Shown here: in pieces, positions 11,641-22,997 of the stretch | Layout of the letters: every line of letters begins with the position of its first letter | Position numbering within the stretch: position 1 is the first letter of the stretch | Source: Petrosia ficiformis | Taxonomy: Eukaryota; Porifera; Demospongiae; Haplosclerida; Petrosiidae | Length of the DNA stretch: 64,000 nucleotides | Assembly: GCA_947044365.1 (NCBI GenBank) | Contig: OX345640.1 | Span: 2,773,501 to 2,837,500, forward strand | Direction: 5' to 3' | Position numbers and translations under genes: made by a program | Notes under the pieces: model-generated | Database searches by the model: none | What the model was told of the DNA's origin: nothing | The model's input: the letters and a program-made list of their open reading frames with translations, nothing else

Positions 11641-12420
11641 GTTTGTCCATCATGTTAATTTGCATATTGTTTCTTCTCTCTCCCAGAAAACTCTACTTGC
11701 TACCTCCCTGTCCATCTATCCACTCTCTCTCTACCTCGTCGCATCTATACTTCAATAAGAGGTAAGTCATGTCTCCATACTCTTTTCTCTATTCTATACT
11801 TTCTTCTTAAATATTATTTTGTTGTGAACAGTGTATTTACTATTTTTCCTTCCTGCACAGGTCTGTTTCTGATGATTTCGAGGTTTCTTCTGGTGTTCTC
11901 TTCTTGGAATTCGGATGCTCATTTGTTCTAATCACTCCTATCAGCCAGGGTCGGCCATGCCACCCTCCTTTTCTTTTTTTTTTGGGGGGGTGGCATGGTC
12001 GATCCTGGTTGTTAGGAGTGTGCGGGACAAATGAGTATACCGATGCCCAGGTTGGGGACGCCGGAGGTCTCTTCGAGTCACTAGATCCAGCCCCGTGTGG
12101 GGCAGTTCCAGTACATCCGGTCTAACTCATCTAGTGTTCCAGTTATCGTCTAACTACCTCATCCAGTTCCAGTCTACTTCGACCAGTGCTCCAGTTCCAG
12201 TCTAATTCGACCAGTGCTCCAGTTCCAGTCTACTTCATCCTAGGACCATCTTCATTGGGATCTCTCTTCGATCTGCAAGGACTCATCTTCATTGGGATTT
12301 CCCTTCTACAAGGACTCATCTTCATTGGGATTCCTCTCTTCACTGGGATTTCTCTTCCGCAAGGACTCATCTTCATTGGGATTTCTCTTCGATCTGCAAG
12401 GACTCATCTTCATTCATTGC
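11640..12420 (+). repeat. Foldback-bearing dispersed repeat, copy A
   Basis: Contains in order TTAATTTGCATATTGTTTC, TCCATCTATCCACTCTCT, CACAGGTCTGTTTCTG, a long hairpin (11918-12034), GAGTATACCGATGCCCAGG, CACTAGATCCAGCCCC, then CAGTTCCAG repeats and CAAGGACTCATCTTCATTGG repeats. Most of this order recurs at 21560-22620, and the first part at 18070-18200. Confidence 0.8.
11918..12034. repeat. Large inverted repeat (hairpin) within repeat copy A
   Basis: The left arm starts CTCATTTGTTC and ends GCCATGCCACC; the right arm starts GGTGGCATGGTC and ends GGGACAAATGAG. Arms of about 50 bp with a few mismatches around a T-run/G-run loop. Confidence 0.85.
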
Positions 12421-13489
12421 TTAAAGCATTCATCTCAATGGCCGTTAGTTCTTTGAAATATATTGTGTTTTTAAAATTTTTTTTTATTTCAATTGTATTT
12501 TCAAATGTTTCTTTCAATGTTGTTCTTGTGTTTTGAGTTGCATTTTCAATATAATTATCAATAATTGTTTTTAATTTTCGATTCTTAAGAATAGTAATTA
12601 CATTTAAATGTGATCTATTGCAGTTGAAAGCCTATGCTTGTATCAGAGAGTACCGTAGTACTCTATCACTTACAGTTTCTTATCCCGGATGCTTTTGAAA
12701 AAAAAAAAAAGAATTAATTATTAATAATTGCAACCACACCCACCGTGGATGGCATATACTGATTGCGAGGTGTGGCTCATCTCAAAACCTTCGTTCCAAC
12801 TGAATACAGGCAATTTGCAACTCTCTCCAGCTACTGGAGCAATCTAACAGTCACCTCAACATTGTTTGCCAATTACTGCAAGCACAGCATGCAGTCAAGA
12901 CTGCAAGTGAACGCTATTTGTCACTTATTCTCCCAACATCCCTTTCTCTAGAACCAGCTAGAAATCAAGTCTATACATCACACATACATAACATCCCGTT
13001 TTACTCTGCTTTCACTTTTTTTTTTTTTTTTTTTTTTTTTTTAGCTAATTTCAAAGTAACATCAAAGGGCGGACACTTGAATCAAAGCACCGATAGACCA
13101 CATCCAACAAAGCGTGGGCGTTTTTGACAATAGAATGCCGACATGCCGCCACCACATTGGTATACTCTTGTAATCTACAGTAATTTGGGGTGTGGTACAT
13201 CCAAGACCCAGTGAAATTTAGTAATCTAATAAGTAGGTGCGGCACTTCCTTTCTGACAGGAAGTTGTAAAATTAATTAAACGAGCGCTGTCGGGACGGGA
13301 CCCTCGCCTACGTTGCAAAGTAATACAAAGCACTACATTTTTTTTCAAAATATAATAAAGTTTGTGTATGAAACAAACAATACTTTTGTTACATGGAATA
13401 TAGAAATATAAATTTGAAAAACATTTATGGGCATTAATTAAAACTGTTATAACTTTATATCCTAAAGGACAAAATAAGAATATCAATGA
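12421..13489. other. Non-coding stretch between repeat copy A and the LINE region
   Basis: Holds poly-T at 13016-13042 and a poly-A near 12700. No coding homology was recognised on either strand. Confidence 0.4.
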
Positions 13490-13807
13490 AAGAAATGTAT
13501 AATTTGTATATATATCTTATACATCTAATTCTCTGTTTTCCTTCGAAAAACAATGAAAACGTTCTCAAGTCTACCTCTAAAGTCTCCGTGTGAAAACGAA
13601 TCACCTCTACCACGTGTTTAGTATGCAAGCATGCACGTAGGTGCCGGTGCACATACCTGTACGTGGAGCTAGGTAGCTTTCTAATGGTGGTGTAGTAGCA
13701 ACCAGTATCTCGATTGTTTTTGGTTTGAAGTGTTTCTTGGCTAGCGACAGCCATGAAACAGTATTACTTGAGTTTTGTGTGTCCATATTTAGTCTCTTTA
13801 TAGCCAT
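13490..13807 (-). CDS. Possible two-exon gene start, unrecognised
   Basis: An ATG at 13807 (minus) opens MAIKRLNMDTQNSS followed by WLSLAKKHFKPKT. It runs to a good donor (ACAG then gtatgt) at 13657. An acceptor at 13577 continues in phase with EVDLRTFSLFFEGKQRI. No further exons were found and no family was recognised. It may be a chance or decayed gene fragment. Confidence 0.25.
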
Positions 13808-13839
13808 TGTTTCATCTTGAAGTTGTGAAACGGTAACTG

Positions 13840-14045
13840 TGAGTTATAAAAATTATTGTCATAACTTTAGAACCAAAAGGTTTTAGAAGAATTCCAACGT
13901 TAATGTTTTTCCTTGTATCATTTGAAGACTACTGGTACCCCGTTTGAATTGTCAATGTTTTTATTTTTCCAGAAAAAGTGCTAACAGACACATGGACACA
14001 CAGACAGACACCGTACCCTTCCGCCTACGCTACGCGGCGAGTGTA
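13840..14045 (-). repeat. Dispersed repeat with CGTAGGCGGAGGG core
   Basis: On the minus strand this reads CGTAGGCGGAAGGGTACGGT, GTCTGTCTGTGTGTCC, then TTCTGGAAAAATAAAAACAT. Related sequence is at 18225-18302 and 22728-22830, plus strand. Confidence 0.65.
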
Positions 14046-14479
14046 AAAACTGAAAGTGCTATATATGTAGGGAAGGCTGAGAACTCTGGTAATATATAGA
14101 GATAAGTTTTAATACACACACATCTATTCATAGCTAGTGTTTTTATGACTATCAACACCTATCAACACCCTCTAGATGATGTCTTTAAGGTAGAGAACCG
14201 GTGAGTAGCAAAACTGGCAAAATCTTCATAATAATATTATTATATTATTATTATTTTCCAGACAAATGTTTGTTGAACTATCACAATGATTCTAGCACCA
14301 TTCCAATTGCATTCATACTATTTCATAGTACAATTCTGATCTACAAGTATCGAGACGATAGCTTCAGATACTATGAAAGAAGACAGTCTCAACGACAGCA
14401 AAGATTTGATCTCGAATTGGACATCATTTTTATAAGTGTACTCATTAATTTAGGTTCAAAGTTATTAATGCAAGACTCA

Positions 14480-16723
14480 CAGAGTATAGCACATAAATTA
14501 AAAAACAGAATAGTAATTACAGTAGTTGGAGATCTTCCAAAATATCAGACAAACGATTTAGAATGATAACTTCAAATAGTTTCGAGAAAACAGATGACAC
14601 AGTAATTCCTCTAAAACTATTAACCAGTAAAGGATCTTTTCCTTGTTTTTATAGATGGGAGTGATGATCCCTTTTTTCATGCAGGAAGGAATTTCCTCGA
14701 GTACGATAATTCTATTTAGAAGTTTAGTGATCCATAAAGTTAGGATACCGAAAGTGCTCTAATGACAAACCATCCGGACCAGCTGATTTACTCATTTTTA
14801 ACTTTCTTATCGCTGCAGTGACTTCCTTAACACTAATTTTATTTGTAAGAATTTCATCATCATTATGGTAAGATAAACTGTGATATGCTTCAATTTCAGA
14901 AGATGCAAGTGTAGAGAAGTATTTCCAAAACTTTTCAACAATTTAATAATTTCAGTCTGGTCAGTAATTGTCTCGTTTCCTACGAAAAGCTTTTTACAGG
15001 TTGATTTCCGCTTACAGATTAATTTAAAATGATATCTATCACCTTTTCTAAACATCCTATCTCTTTGCTGAATATCCTGACATTCTAAAATAGCATAACA
15101 GTTTGCAACACAACTACGTACTCTTTTATTTGCATTTTTCTTAACCTCATATAGAGGGCCCAATATTGGTCTACCACCTGCATTCCAATGCTTCCACACA
15201 CTTTTACTAACATCACACAAATCTTTCAACTCAGGTCTATCAAATCTAGGTTTCGATTTATTTTTAACAAGAGGAAGGTAGTTTAGGGCAGCAGATTTCA
15301 TGACATTACTAACATACACAATCTCATTATTTAACTCACTGATAGATTGACCAGCTATGCCAATCGAAGGTCTGGTGACAAGTGACACAGCCTCCGAATA
15401 CAGGGTTATAGAATCCGATTCAACAGCTTGAGTCCTATTCAAATGGTTTTCAGTAGAATTAATCAATTCACAAATAACATTTAATGAAATCGAGATGAGC
15501 AAATGATCCGATAGATTTAAGGGATGTAACGGGTGAATAAGGCAGCTCAGAATTTCATTTGCTATAGACGAATTAGCAATGATGTAATCCAACATAGAAC
15601 AACACGAGGTGGAGAAAAAAGTGTAATTTAGACCACCACACACAGAGCTTTGGGAGACTATATAAAGTGAATGGGCATCAATAAAATCCATAACGAGTTG
15701 TTTTCGATCACAATGATGATTTACATTAGCAAAGTTTACATTGAAATCACCAGTAATTATCACAGGGTCATAAGATTTGTAGGCACTAACAGCACTCTGT
15801 AGATCTTGAAAATATTCATCACTGGAGTAATTTGAACAAGGTAAGTATACCGCAATCACTATCAGAGATTCTGAGTTATTCAGATGGATTTGAATAGCAC
15901 AGAAACGGTCAGAAACAACTTGTGTTAAAGTAAAATTAAGAGATTTTTTTTATAGAAGGCCAATACCACCACAACCACGGGATAAGGTACAATGTTCATC
16001 TAATCTTTTGTCACATGAACCAAAACCTTCATAGCTGGGATGTATGGTAGATGTTAATATTGTATGGCCATAACCAATGCTCGGACAGAGCTATAATATC
16101 TGAACCAGTTTCAATTAGATGTGTAATATAGGGGATAGCACTAGAAAGACCGTGACAGTTCCATACAGTTATCATGAGGGAGGTTTCATTCCTTTGGGGA
16201 TTTTGAACAGGAGGTACATCACTAATACTGAGAGAGCTGCTCTATTTTTTCATGAAGTATTCTAAGTTCTTCTTTCACAGATGAAATTTCATGACTTGCG
16301 TGTAAATCAGATGGAGGAATAGGAGTTTCATTTTTAAGGAAAAATATATCTGATTTCACTTGCATTATATCAGTTCTCAGAGAAGACAATTCATGGGCAA
16401 TAAGTCGGCTTGATATGTCATTACGTGATGGTAGTCTGGTAGTGGTGGTGTCAAGAGTAGACGAGTGATTCTCAGTACATGGTTCTGAGACAGTGTCAGT
16501 CTAGTTGACATGGAGAGGTAGGTGTAGATAGAGCATTATTAACCTGATTCTGTTGACTTTGGAAAGGTTCAATTTGTTGGATACAGATAGTTTCGATGGA
16601 GTCGACATTAGACTGGCTTGGAATTGAGCAGGGTTGACTAGCCACAAACAATACACTACGTTTTCCATTTTTTAAGAAATTATATATAGTGAACTGAAAA
16701 AAAAGAAAAATGTACAAAAGCAA
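14480..16723 (-). mobile_element. Decayed non-LTR retrotransposon (LINE, CR1/L2/Jockey-like)
   Basis: Read on the minus strand, the element begins near 16720 with a Gln/Ser-rich, possibly coiled segment. An AP-type endonuclease follows with MITVWNCHGLS (about 16170), IIALSEHWLW, ITGDFNVNF (15740), MLDYIIAN (15590) and SDHLLISISL (15500). Next comes the start of a reverse transcriptase with KLKMSKSAGPDGLS (about 14790) and GITVSSVFSKLFE (about 14600). There is a frameshift near 16030-16040 between the first endonuclease block and YEGFGSCDKRL. Stops and frameshifts occur near 14950 and 14680, and the RT is cut off before its catalytic YADD-type motif. The element is therefore 3'-truncated and dead. 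Confidence 0.85.
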
Positions 16724-18571
16724 ATTTCAAACAATTAAAGTTAACAGGGAACAAGAAGTAGAACAGGAAAGAAAATATGAGAATGATGAGGAAAGAATTA
16801 CCTGCACAGGGTTACTCTTCAGTCATCGACATGTGCTCTTGAGTCTTGACAGCAGCGTGCGCGGTTTTAAGCTGCACTGCACGTGCAGGAATGATGTTTT
16901 CAGCTAATTAGAGATTTCACTGCTTCAGTAATTATAATTAAAATGTAATTCTTATTAATTGATATCAAAAGGTGCAAATAGAACTCACATTATCAAATTT
17001 GCTATCTTACAACAAATCTTTTGATGTGTTTCAAAGTTGGAGTCACTATTAGTTGCAACACTTTTTCACATGACAGATCTGACAAATATCATTTGATGAA
17101 TTTGGAATGATATATTATTTGTTAACTTGTTACAACAGTCACATCATTATTGTGGCTAATAACACTATATATATATAAATAAAACAATGACACCTATCTG
17201 AAATTATATTAGTCATGACATACAGTTATGATTGATTCCATAATACTTACGTATTTTAAAAAAATCCAGTATGTTTGGCACACTGCAGTGCATGTGCTAA
17301 AGATTTCTCTCTCAGTCATAGCAATACAGTACTCTCTCCAATATAAAAAGTATTATAATGATGTGAAAAGAATTCAGTAAATGTTGTCCACAGTCATATG
17401 ATCTCTATAGTAACTAACGTTTACATGACATAGATAGTTGTTTTATGAAGCTTTCTCATATTAAAGTTCTTTGACTGTTGTTGACTCAGTTTTGACAAAC
17501 TATATATATATACACTCTCCACTAAGCAATCACAGATGGTTAATAGCTGTTTGTTATATTCTTCCATGCCTATACATATATTATATACAGTAAGTTAACT
17601 CGCTTTATCAATTCAACTGTCTTTCTAACTAAAGATATAGCTACTGTAACAAGTTGACTTGAACTATGCAGAATATATCTCTACTGATAAGTATAATGAT
17701 AGGCTTTCTATCAGTCTTGTCTTCACTGTGAGTGTGTTGTATATAGACCTGGATTTCACAGCCTTCCCATACTGAAGCAGACACTGTCAGTTCAGTCACC
17801 ATCTTAAAGTTTGTTGACTCAGTTTTGTATATCTCCATTTGTAATCATTAACAGCTCGGTTACACCAGCATAATAGCTTCAGTCTTCTGTTGTTGTTCGT
17901 CGTCCAACCATTCAACTGTCTTTTCTAACATTGACTTGAGCCATGCAAAATACATCTCCTCCTCTCTTTTTCTCTGTCAATACTGAGTATTGAATGACCA
18001 TAGGTACTCTATAGATCTCAGTTTAAATAATGGTCACAGTCAGTTGTGTATAGTCTTCAAAACGATATCCTATGCTGTTTAATTTGCATACTGTTTATCT
18101 CTCTCTACAGCCTACAGGTACTCTACCTATCCATCTATCCACTCTCTTCTCTCTTAAAAGGTGAGTTTTCTTTCCATATCTATCTCTCTTTTCTGGTCTA
18201 TTGTTCAGTTCTTTTGTTAACCCGAGTGCGTAGGCGGAGGGTTATAGCAATCGGTTTGTGTGTGTGTGTGTGTCTGTCTGTGTGTGTGTGTGTGTGTGTG
18301 TTACCATGTAATCTTTGCAAATACCTGGTGTTACTGGTTCATTGACACTGCTTTCCAAACGCTAGAGTCTGATAATTCCGAGATTTAAACGATTTGTCGT
18401 TGACAAATGAAATGACGGTACGGTGGCTCAGAAGGGCCTTCCACTTCCATAATATGTAGTACTTCTTCTGCTTCAACCCCAGGCACGTGGTTAATTTTAG
18501 CGTTAATTTTATTTGCGCACGTGGCACACCTTCTGGCACATGGTTAATTTGCGCACGTGGTTAACTAGAGG
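16724..18571. other. Non-coding stretch between LINE and kinase pseudogene
   Basis: AT-rich. 18070-18200 matches repeat copy A (CATCTATCCACTCTC). 18225-18302 holds GCGTAGGCGGAGGGTTATAG with a TG/TCTG microsatellite. No gene recognised. Confidence 0.45.
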
Positions 18572-20762
18572 ATGTCTACTGCTGGGTCTAGTTTGTTGAG
18601 AAAGAGAGAAAAAGGTATACGAGTATACTATTTCATGTAGAGTTTTGTGTATAGCGTCTTTATGTATGTTGTGGTTTATATTATATATACTATAATTGTA
18701 AATATTAGTAGCTAATCAGGTTGCATTTTAAATGCTGTATATTATTATAAGATTTATACATCTAGCTATGAAAGAATATGTGAAGACTGCTAGATTGCAT
18801 AACAGGAAGAAAAAAGAAAAGTACAAAGAGTCAGATCCAACTGAAGGGCATATGATGGTATCTTTGTTTAGACCTGTATTGATAATTGTTTATATAATAT
18901 TAATTTGATGTAGATTACTATTGGGCGGATGATTCAAGATCCTAAGAACCAAAAGGGAAAGTTTAAGCCAATAAAAATTCCTTTCCACTGCGAAAGTACA
19001 TATAAAGAAATTTTAGAAAAATGCCAAGAAATTTTATGGCCAAATGAAAGAAATGCAAATTTTTTTCTTGCAGGTACATCTATACAAGCTGGTGGCCAGT
19101 TTGAGCTTGCCAAAACCATAATTCCTTGGACATTACAAAATTATTTAAAAGTGTCTCAAATAACATACCCTTCAAGAGCTCCTATTTATTTGGTCAAAGA
19201 AGACTCTACTAGTAGGTCTAGATTTATTATTATGCTGTTATGTGCATACTACAATTGATATTATGTAGCTCATGCAAACAATGCAAGTCCTACAGGAAAG
19301 AATGAAGATAGTTATGCAACAGAAAGTAGTAACCCTGGAGAAGAGTCATTTGAACCCATGAATGATGTGTTTGGTATGTGTAATATATTTTACATGCTCT
19401 GCTAACTAATTAAGTACTAGAAACGTCTTTGTTATATGTGTGATATATATATTATATATATATATATATATACTACAGAGTCTCCTGTTGGATTCTTCAG
19501 AATTGAGTTTTGTGAACGAATACAAAGCAGGTACAGAAGTACATGGTTATTTCGGACTGGTCTTACACAAGAAGATATATTAATGGAAAGATGGGATGAT
19601 GTGGGTAGAAAACATGAAGTAGTAGATCTCCTTGCAAGGACACCGCATCTTCAATATCACTTATTTCAAGAAAACCCTCTGAACCATGGCTATTACTTGT
19701 CCACAATTACTGCCAGTGGTATGCATTAGTTGCTTTATTTTAAATTTTTTACTTCATTCAAGTTCATTGTATAGATGGAACTATGTATGACTTTATTGAA
19801 AACATTGATTGTAATTCTGGTGATGTGATCTACAAAGTACCAACTGAAGGTTTGTTTTGCAATACTGAACCTGATATCATACATTCATTGCATTTTAGTT
19901 ATTTTTTCTGGTAATAACCTTAAACAATTACATTCTCCTCACCCATGCATACAGGATCCCATACTGATATTTGGACTGGATGTTACACTTGCCCAAGTGA
20001 TGACCTAGCTGTTCTCTGCTGTGTGGCTACAAATACCACTCCCAGGTTTCATATTCTTGGTGTCACAACGAACTTAGTCTTGGAGAATCCACTCCTCTCA
20101 TGTATTGTAGTATATCTGGTGCATATAAATGTACAATACAGGGTGATGAAATACACGAAGAAAGATCCTTCAAAGTCTACAGTATGGTTTAATTATGATA
20201 TCAAATTGATAAAATGTTCGCTTATTGTTCAGGAAACACACAAGGAATTGCTTGTGAAGAAGTCATTGATGTGGATGATTATAATATGTCTGATGATCCT
20301 CATACAGATGGTATGCAATGTATATATTTTATACTAGTGTTAATTGTTTTAGTATAACAATAATGACTACTTTTACTTATAGTTATAGTTACAGTATAAC
20401 TAGTTTTTCAAGTTTTTAGTTACAGTTATAGTTAACTTAAAGAATGCTACTTTATACCTTGTTTGTTCTCCATGCACCTGGTAGTAGCTTATCCGCAAGA
20501 GCAACAGATTAATCTACCTTGTAAGGATGACATTGAAGTTATTCAAGCATCTCTGAAAAGTAAGTATTCATATGGCTATTTATGTATGACTATTGCTAAC
20601 TGCTTACAAAGAGCCTAAAGAGTTGAAACTTTTAAATATTATTGGAACTGGATCATTTGGGAAAGTCCACAGAGCTCTATAGCGAGGAACATTTGTGGCA
20701 GCCAAAGTTATTCAAGTACATGGGAATGAAAAGGTTCTTCAAAACGAGCTAAGTGTGTATAG
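18572..20762 (+). pseudogene. Kinase-like gene with unknown N-terminal domain, broken in the kinase N-lobe
   Basis: Ten exons with consistent phases: 18572-18614, 18766-18857, 18914-19211, 19269-19373, 19479-19718, 19775-19849, 19955-20059, 20233-20310, 20485-20559, 20612-20762. The protein starts MSTAGSSLLRKREK. A basic stretch is followed by a roughly 100-residue domain (ITIGRMIQDPKNQKGKFKPI ... ILWPNERNANFFLAGTS). Then come a Ser/Glu-rich linker, a segment with GFFRIEFCERIQSRYRSTWL, and an acidic region. The last exon reads LLNIIGTGSFGKVHRAL, a glycine-rich kinase loop. A TAG follows at 20680-20682, and beyond it in frame RGTFVAAKVIQV, the beta-3 Lys strand. No later kinase exons were found before 21046. 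It is either a pseudogene or a truncated N-terminal-domain protein. The family of the N-terminal domain was not recognised. Confidence 0.75.
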
Positions 20763-21046
20763 GTAGCAAACACATCATTTGTCTTAATCTCTCTCTGCAA
20801 TACATAAATCAGCAGATCACTATATTCTATATAATATTCTATATATATATAATTACACATATATATATTTGTATTATATGTATAAATGTGAATAAATTCA
20901 TAGAGGCTTGGATTTGTTTATAACATAATACCTTGATATTGATATATTATATCTCAAATTCAGTCTTGCATGCATTGCACGATATCCCAAGTTATCACCT
21001 CCCTGATGTAACTCACTCTGAGAAACAACAAACCATATACGATATC

Positions 21047-21340
21047 TTAAGATATTAGATGTTCAGTTAGATAGTAGTATAATTCACATTTATACAATTT
21101 AACCTGCACACAATCAACAACATCCATTGTACTGCTATAGTTTCCCTTCCTCTTTAAGCCCATACAATGTAACTTTCTCTTCAAGGTCCTCATAGATATA
21201 AATATTCCGTGTACACCAGCTAGAAAACAGAGAATCAGCTGATAGGTGTACCCTTCTCGGAAGTAGTTTTTAATCAACACATCTGTGAGTGATACAGGTA
21301 ACATGATAAAATCTCCTGCAAAAACACTACAAGTACTCAA
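21047..21340 (-). mobile_element. Integrase/transposase-type N-terminal fragment
   Basis: The minus-strand translation contains NYFREGYTYQLILCFLAG, VHGIFISMRTLKRKL and GLKRKGNYSS. This pattern (a GYTY..I..FL..HGI.IS.RTLKR.L helix-turn-helix followed by a basic GLKRKG block) resembles the start of uncharacterised integrase-core transposon proteins of invertebrates. No integrase core is present nearby, so it is a fragment. Family assignment is from memory of the pattern only. Confidence 0.5.
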
Positions 21341-21439
21341 GTCAACTTAAGGTAAAACTTAATAAACATTTAAAGTTCTTCATTCTTCTCAACTCAGCTT
21401 AGACTCATATCACATACACACAACAAACCGATCTGTCAC

Positions 21440-21500
21440 ACAATATTTTGTCCTAGGATAAAAAATTGCTTGAAATTTTTTATCCTAGGACTTTACTTTA
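21440..21500. repeat. Perfect hairpin with nested outer inverted repeat
   Basis: GTCCTAGGATAAAAAATT and its reverse complement flank a five-base loop. An outer pair (AATAAACATTTAAAGT and ACTTTAAATGTTTATT, about 21362 and 21508) encloses it. Confidence 0.85.
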
Positions 21501-21559
21501 AATGTTTATTAGTGTAAATTTTTACAGCGAGGGTTCTGCACTTCAGTGCATTCATTATT

Positions 21560-22620
21560 TTTTGAACAGTACATGTACTACTTTTCCTCCCTCACAGGTC
21601 TGTTTCTGTGACTTGCTGCAGCTTTTGTGCTCCTCACTTGGAATTTGTGTACTCATTTGTCCTCCATTCCTACAACCAGGGCTGTGGCTAGTTCAGCCCT
21701 GGTTGTAGGAATGCAGGACAATGAGTATACCGATGCCCAGGTTGGGAAGTCACTAGATCCAGCCCCATGTGGGGCAGTTCCAGCATCCAGTCAATTCCAG
21801 TCCAGTCCTCCAATTCCAGTTTACCTGATCCAGTTCTCCAGTTACAGCCTACCTGATCCAGTCCTCCAGTTTCAGTTTACCTCATCCAGTCCTCCAGTTT
21901 CAGTCTACCTGATCCAGTCCTCCAATTCCAGTCTACCTGATCCAGTCCTCCAGTACCAGTTTACCTCATCCAGTGCTCCAGTTCCAGTTTTCCAGTACCA
22001 GTTTACCTCAGCCAGTCCTCCAGTTCCAGTCTACCTCATCCAGTCCTCCAGTACCAGTTTACCTCATCCAGTGCTCTAGTTCCAGTTTTCCAGTACCAGT
22101 TTACCTCATCCAGTCCTCCAGTTCCAGTCTACCTCATCCAGTCCTCCAGTACCAGTTTACCTCATCCAGTGCTCCAGTTCCAGTCTTCCAGTACCAGTTT
22201 ACCTCATCCAGTCCTCCAGTTCCAGTCTACCTCATCCAGTCCTCCAGTACCAGTTTACCTCATCCAGTGCTCCAGTTCCAGTTTTCCAGTACCAGTTTAC
22301 CTCAGCCAGTCCTCCAGTTCCAGTCTACCTCATCCAGTCTTCCAGTACCAGTTTACCTCATCCAGTGCTCCAGTTCCAGTTTTCCAGTGCCAGTTTACCT
22401 TATCCAGTGCTCCAGTTCCAGTCTACCTCATCCAGTCTTCCAGTACCAGTTTACCTCATCCAGTGCTCCAGTTTCAGTCTTCCAGTACTAGTTTATCTCA
22501 GCCTGTCCGCCAGTTCCAGTCTACCTCATTCAGTCCTCCAGTTAAACAAAAGTCTTCAAGTCACTAGATCTGTAGTGGTCCAGTTCCAGTCTACCTCATC
22601 ATTACTCCAGTCCAGAAGAC
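21560..22620 (+). repeat. Foldback-bearing dispersed repeat copy B, with CCAGTTCCAG minisatellite
   Basis: Same block order as copy A: CACAGGTCTGTTTCTG, hairpin 21651-21726, GAGTATACCGATGCCCAGG, CACTAGATCCAGCCCC, then about 770 bp of roughly 28-bp CAGTTCCAGTCTACCTCATC units. The array reads open in all three plus frames (Ser/Pro/Val-rich), which is a property of the repeat and not evidence for a protein. Confidence 0.85.
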
Positions 22621-22727
22621 TTTTTATATCTTGTATTTCTCTTTAATTTCTTGTGTAAGTTTTTTTTACATCTTTCTTGCAAATCTTCTCTATGTGTTTT
22701 AAATATTATTATAATTATTATTTATGT

Positions 22728-22905
22728 ATAGGCTGAGTGGAGGGTCAGGTTTTCTGTCTGTGTGTCTTTTACCAAAGTTTCTGGACAACTAAAAACATTG
22801 GGACAGGATTACTATCAAGCTACCAACAAACTTGGCGCAGACGTTTGACAAGGAAGGGGAACGTCCTCCTTGTCGGAACGTCTGCGGCCGGCTAGTATAG
22901 GCACG
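22728..22905 (+). repeat. Dispersed repeat upstream of GTPase-2
   Basis: GAGTGGAGGGTCAGGTTTTC, CTGTCTGTGTGTC and TTCTGGACAACTAAAAACAT follow the same order as 13840-14045 in reverse. An inverted pair around GGGGAACGTCC lies at 22845-22885. Confidence 0.55.
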
Positions 22906-22997
22906 TGATTGAAGCTGTTTTTTTTTTTTTTCTAAAGCACGAGCCACACCTATATCAAAACGTCAGATCAGAAAGAACTCCCCTTGAAGTGTTATTA

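Noticed and set aside
14201..14566. 121-residue plus-strand open frame
   Set aside because: Its 3' part is antisense to the LINE reverse transcriptase region; no recognisable domain.
21627..22646. Ser/Pro/Val-rich secreted-looking repeat protein
   Set aside because: All three forward frames are open, as expected from a stop-poor tandem unit; no start context or splice evidence.
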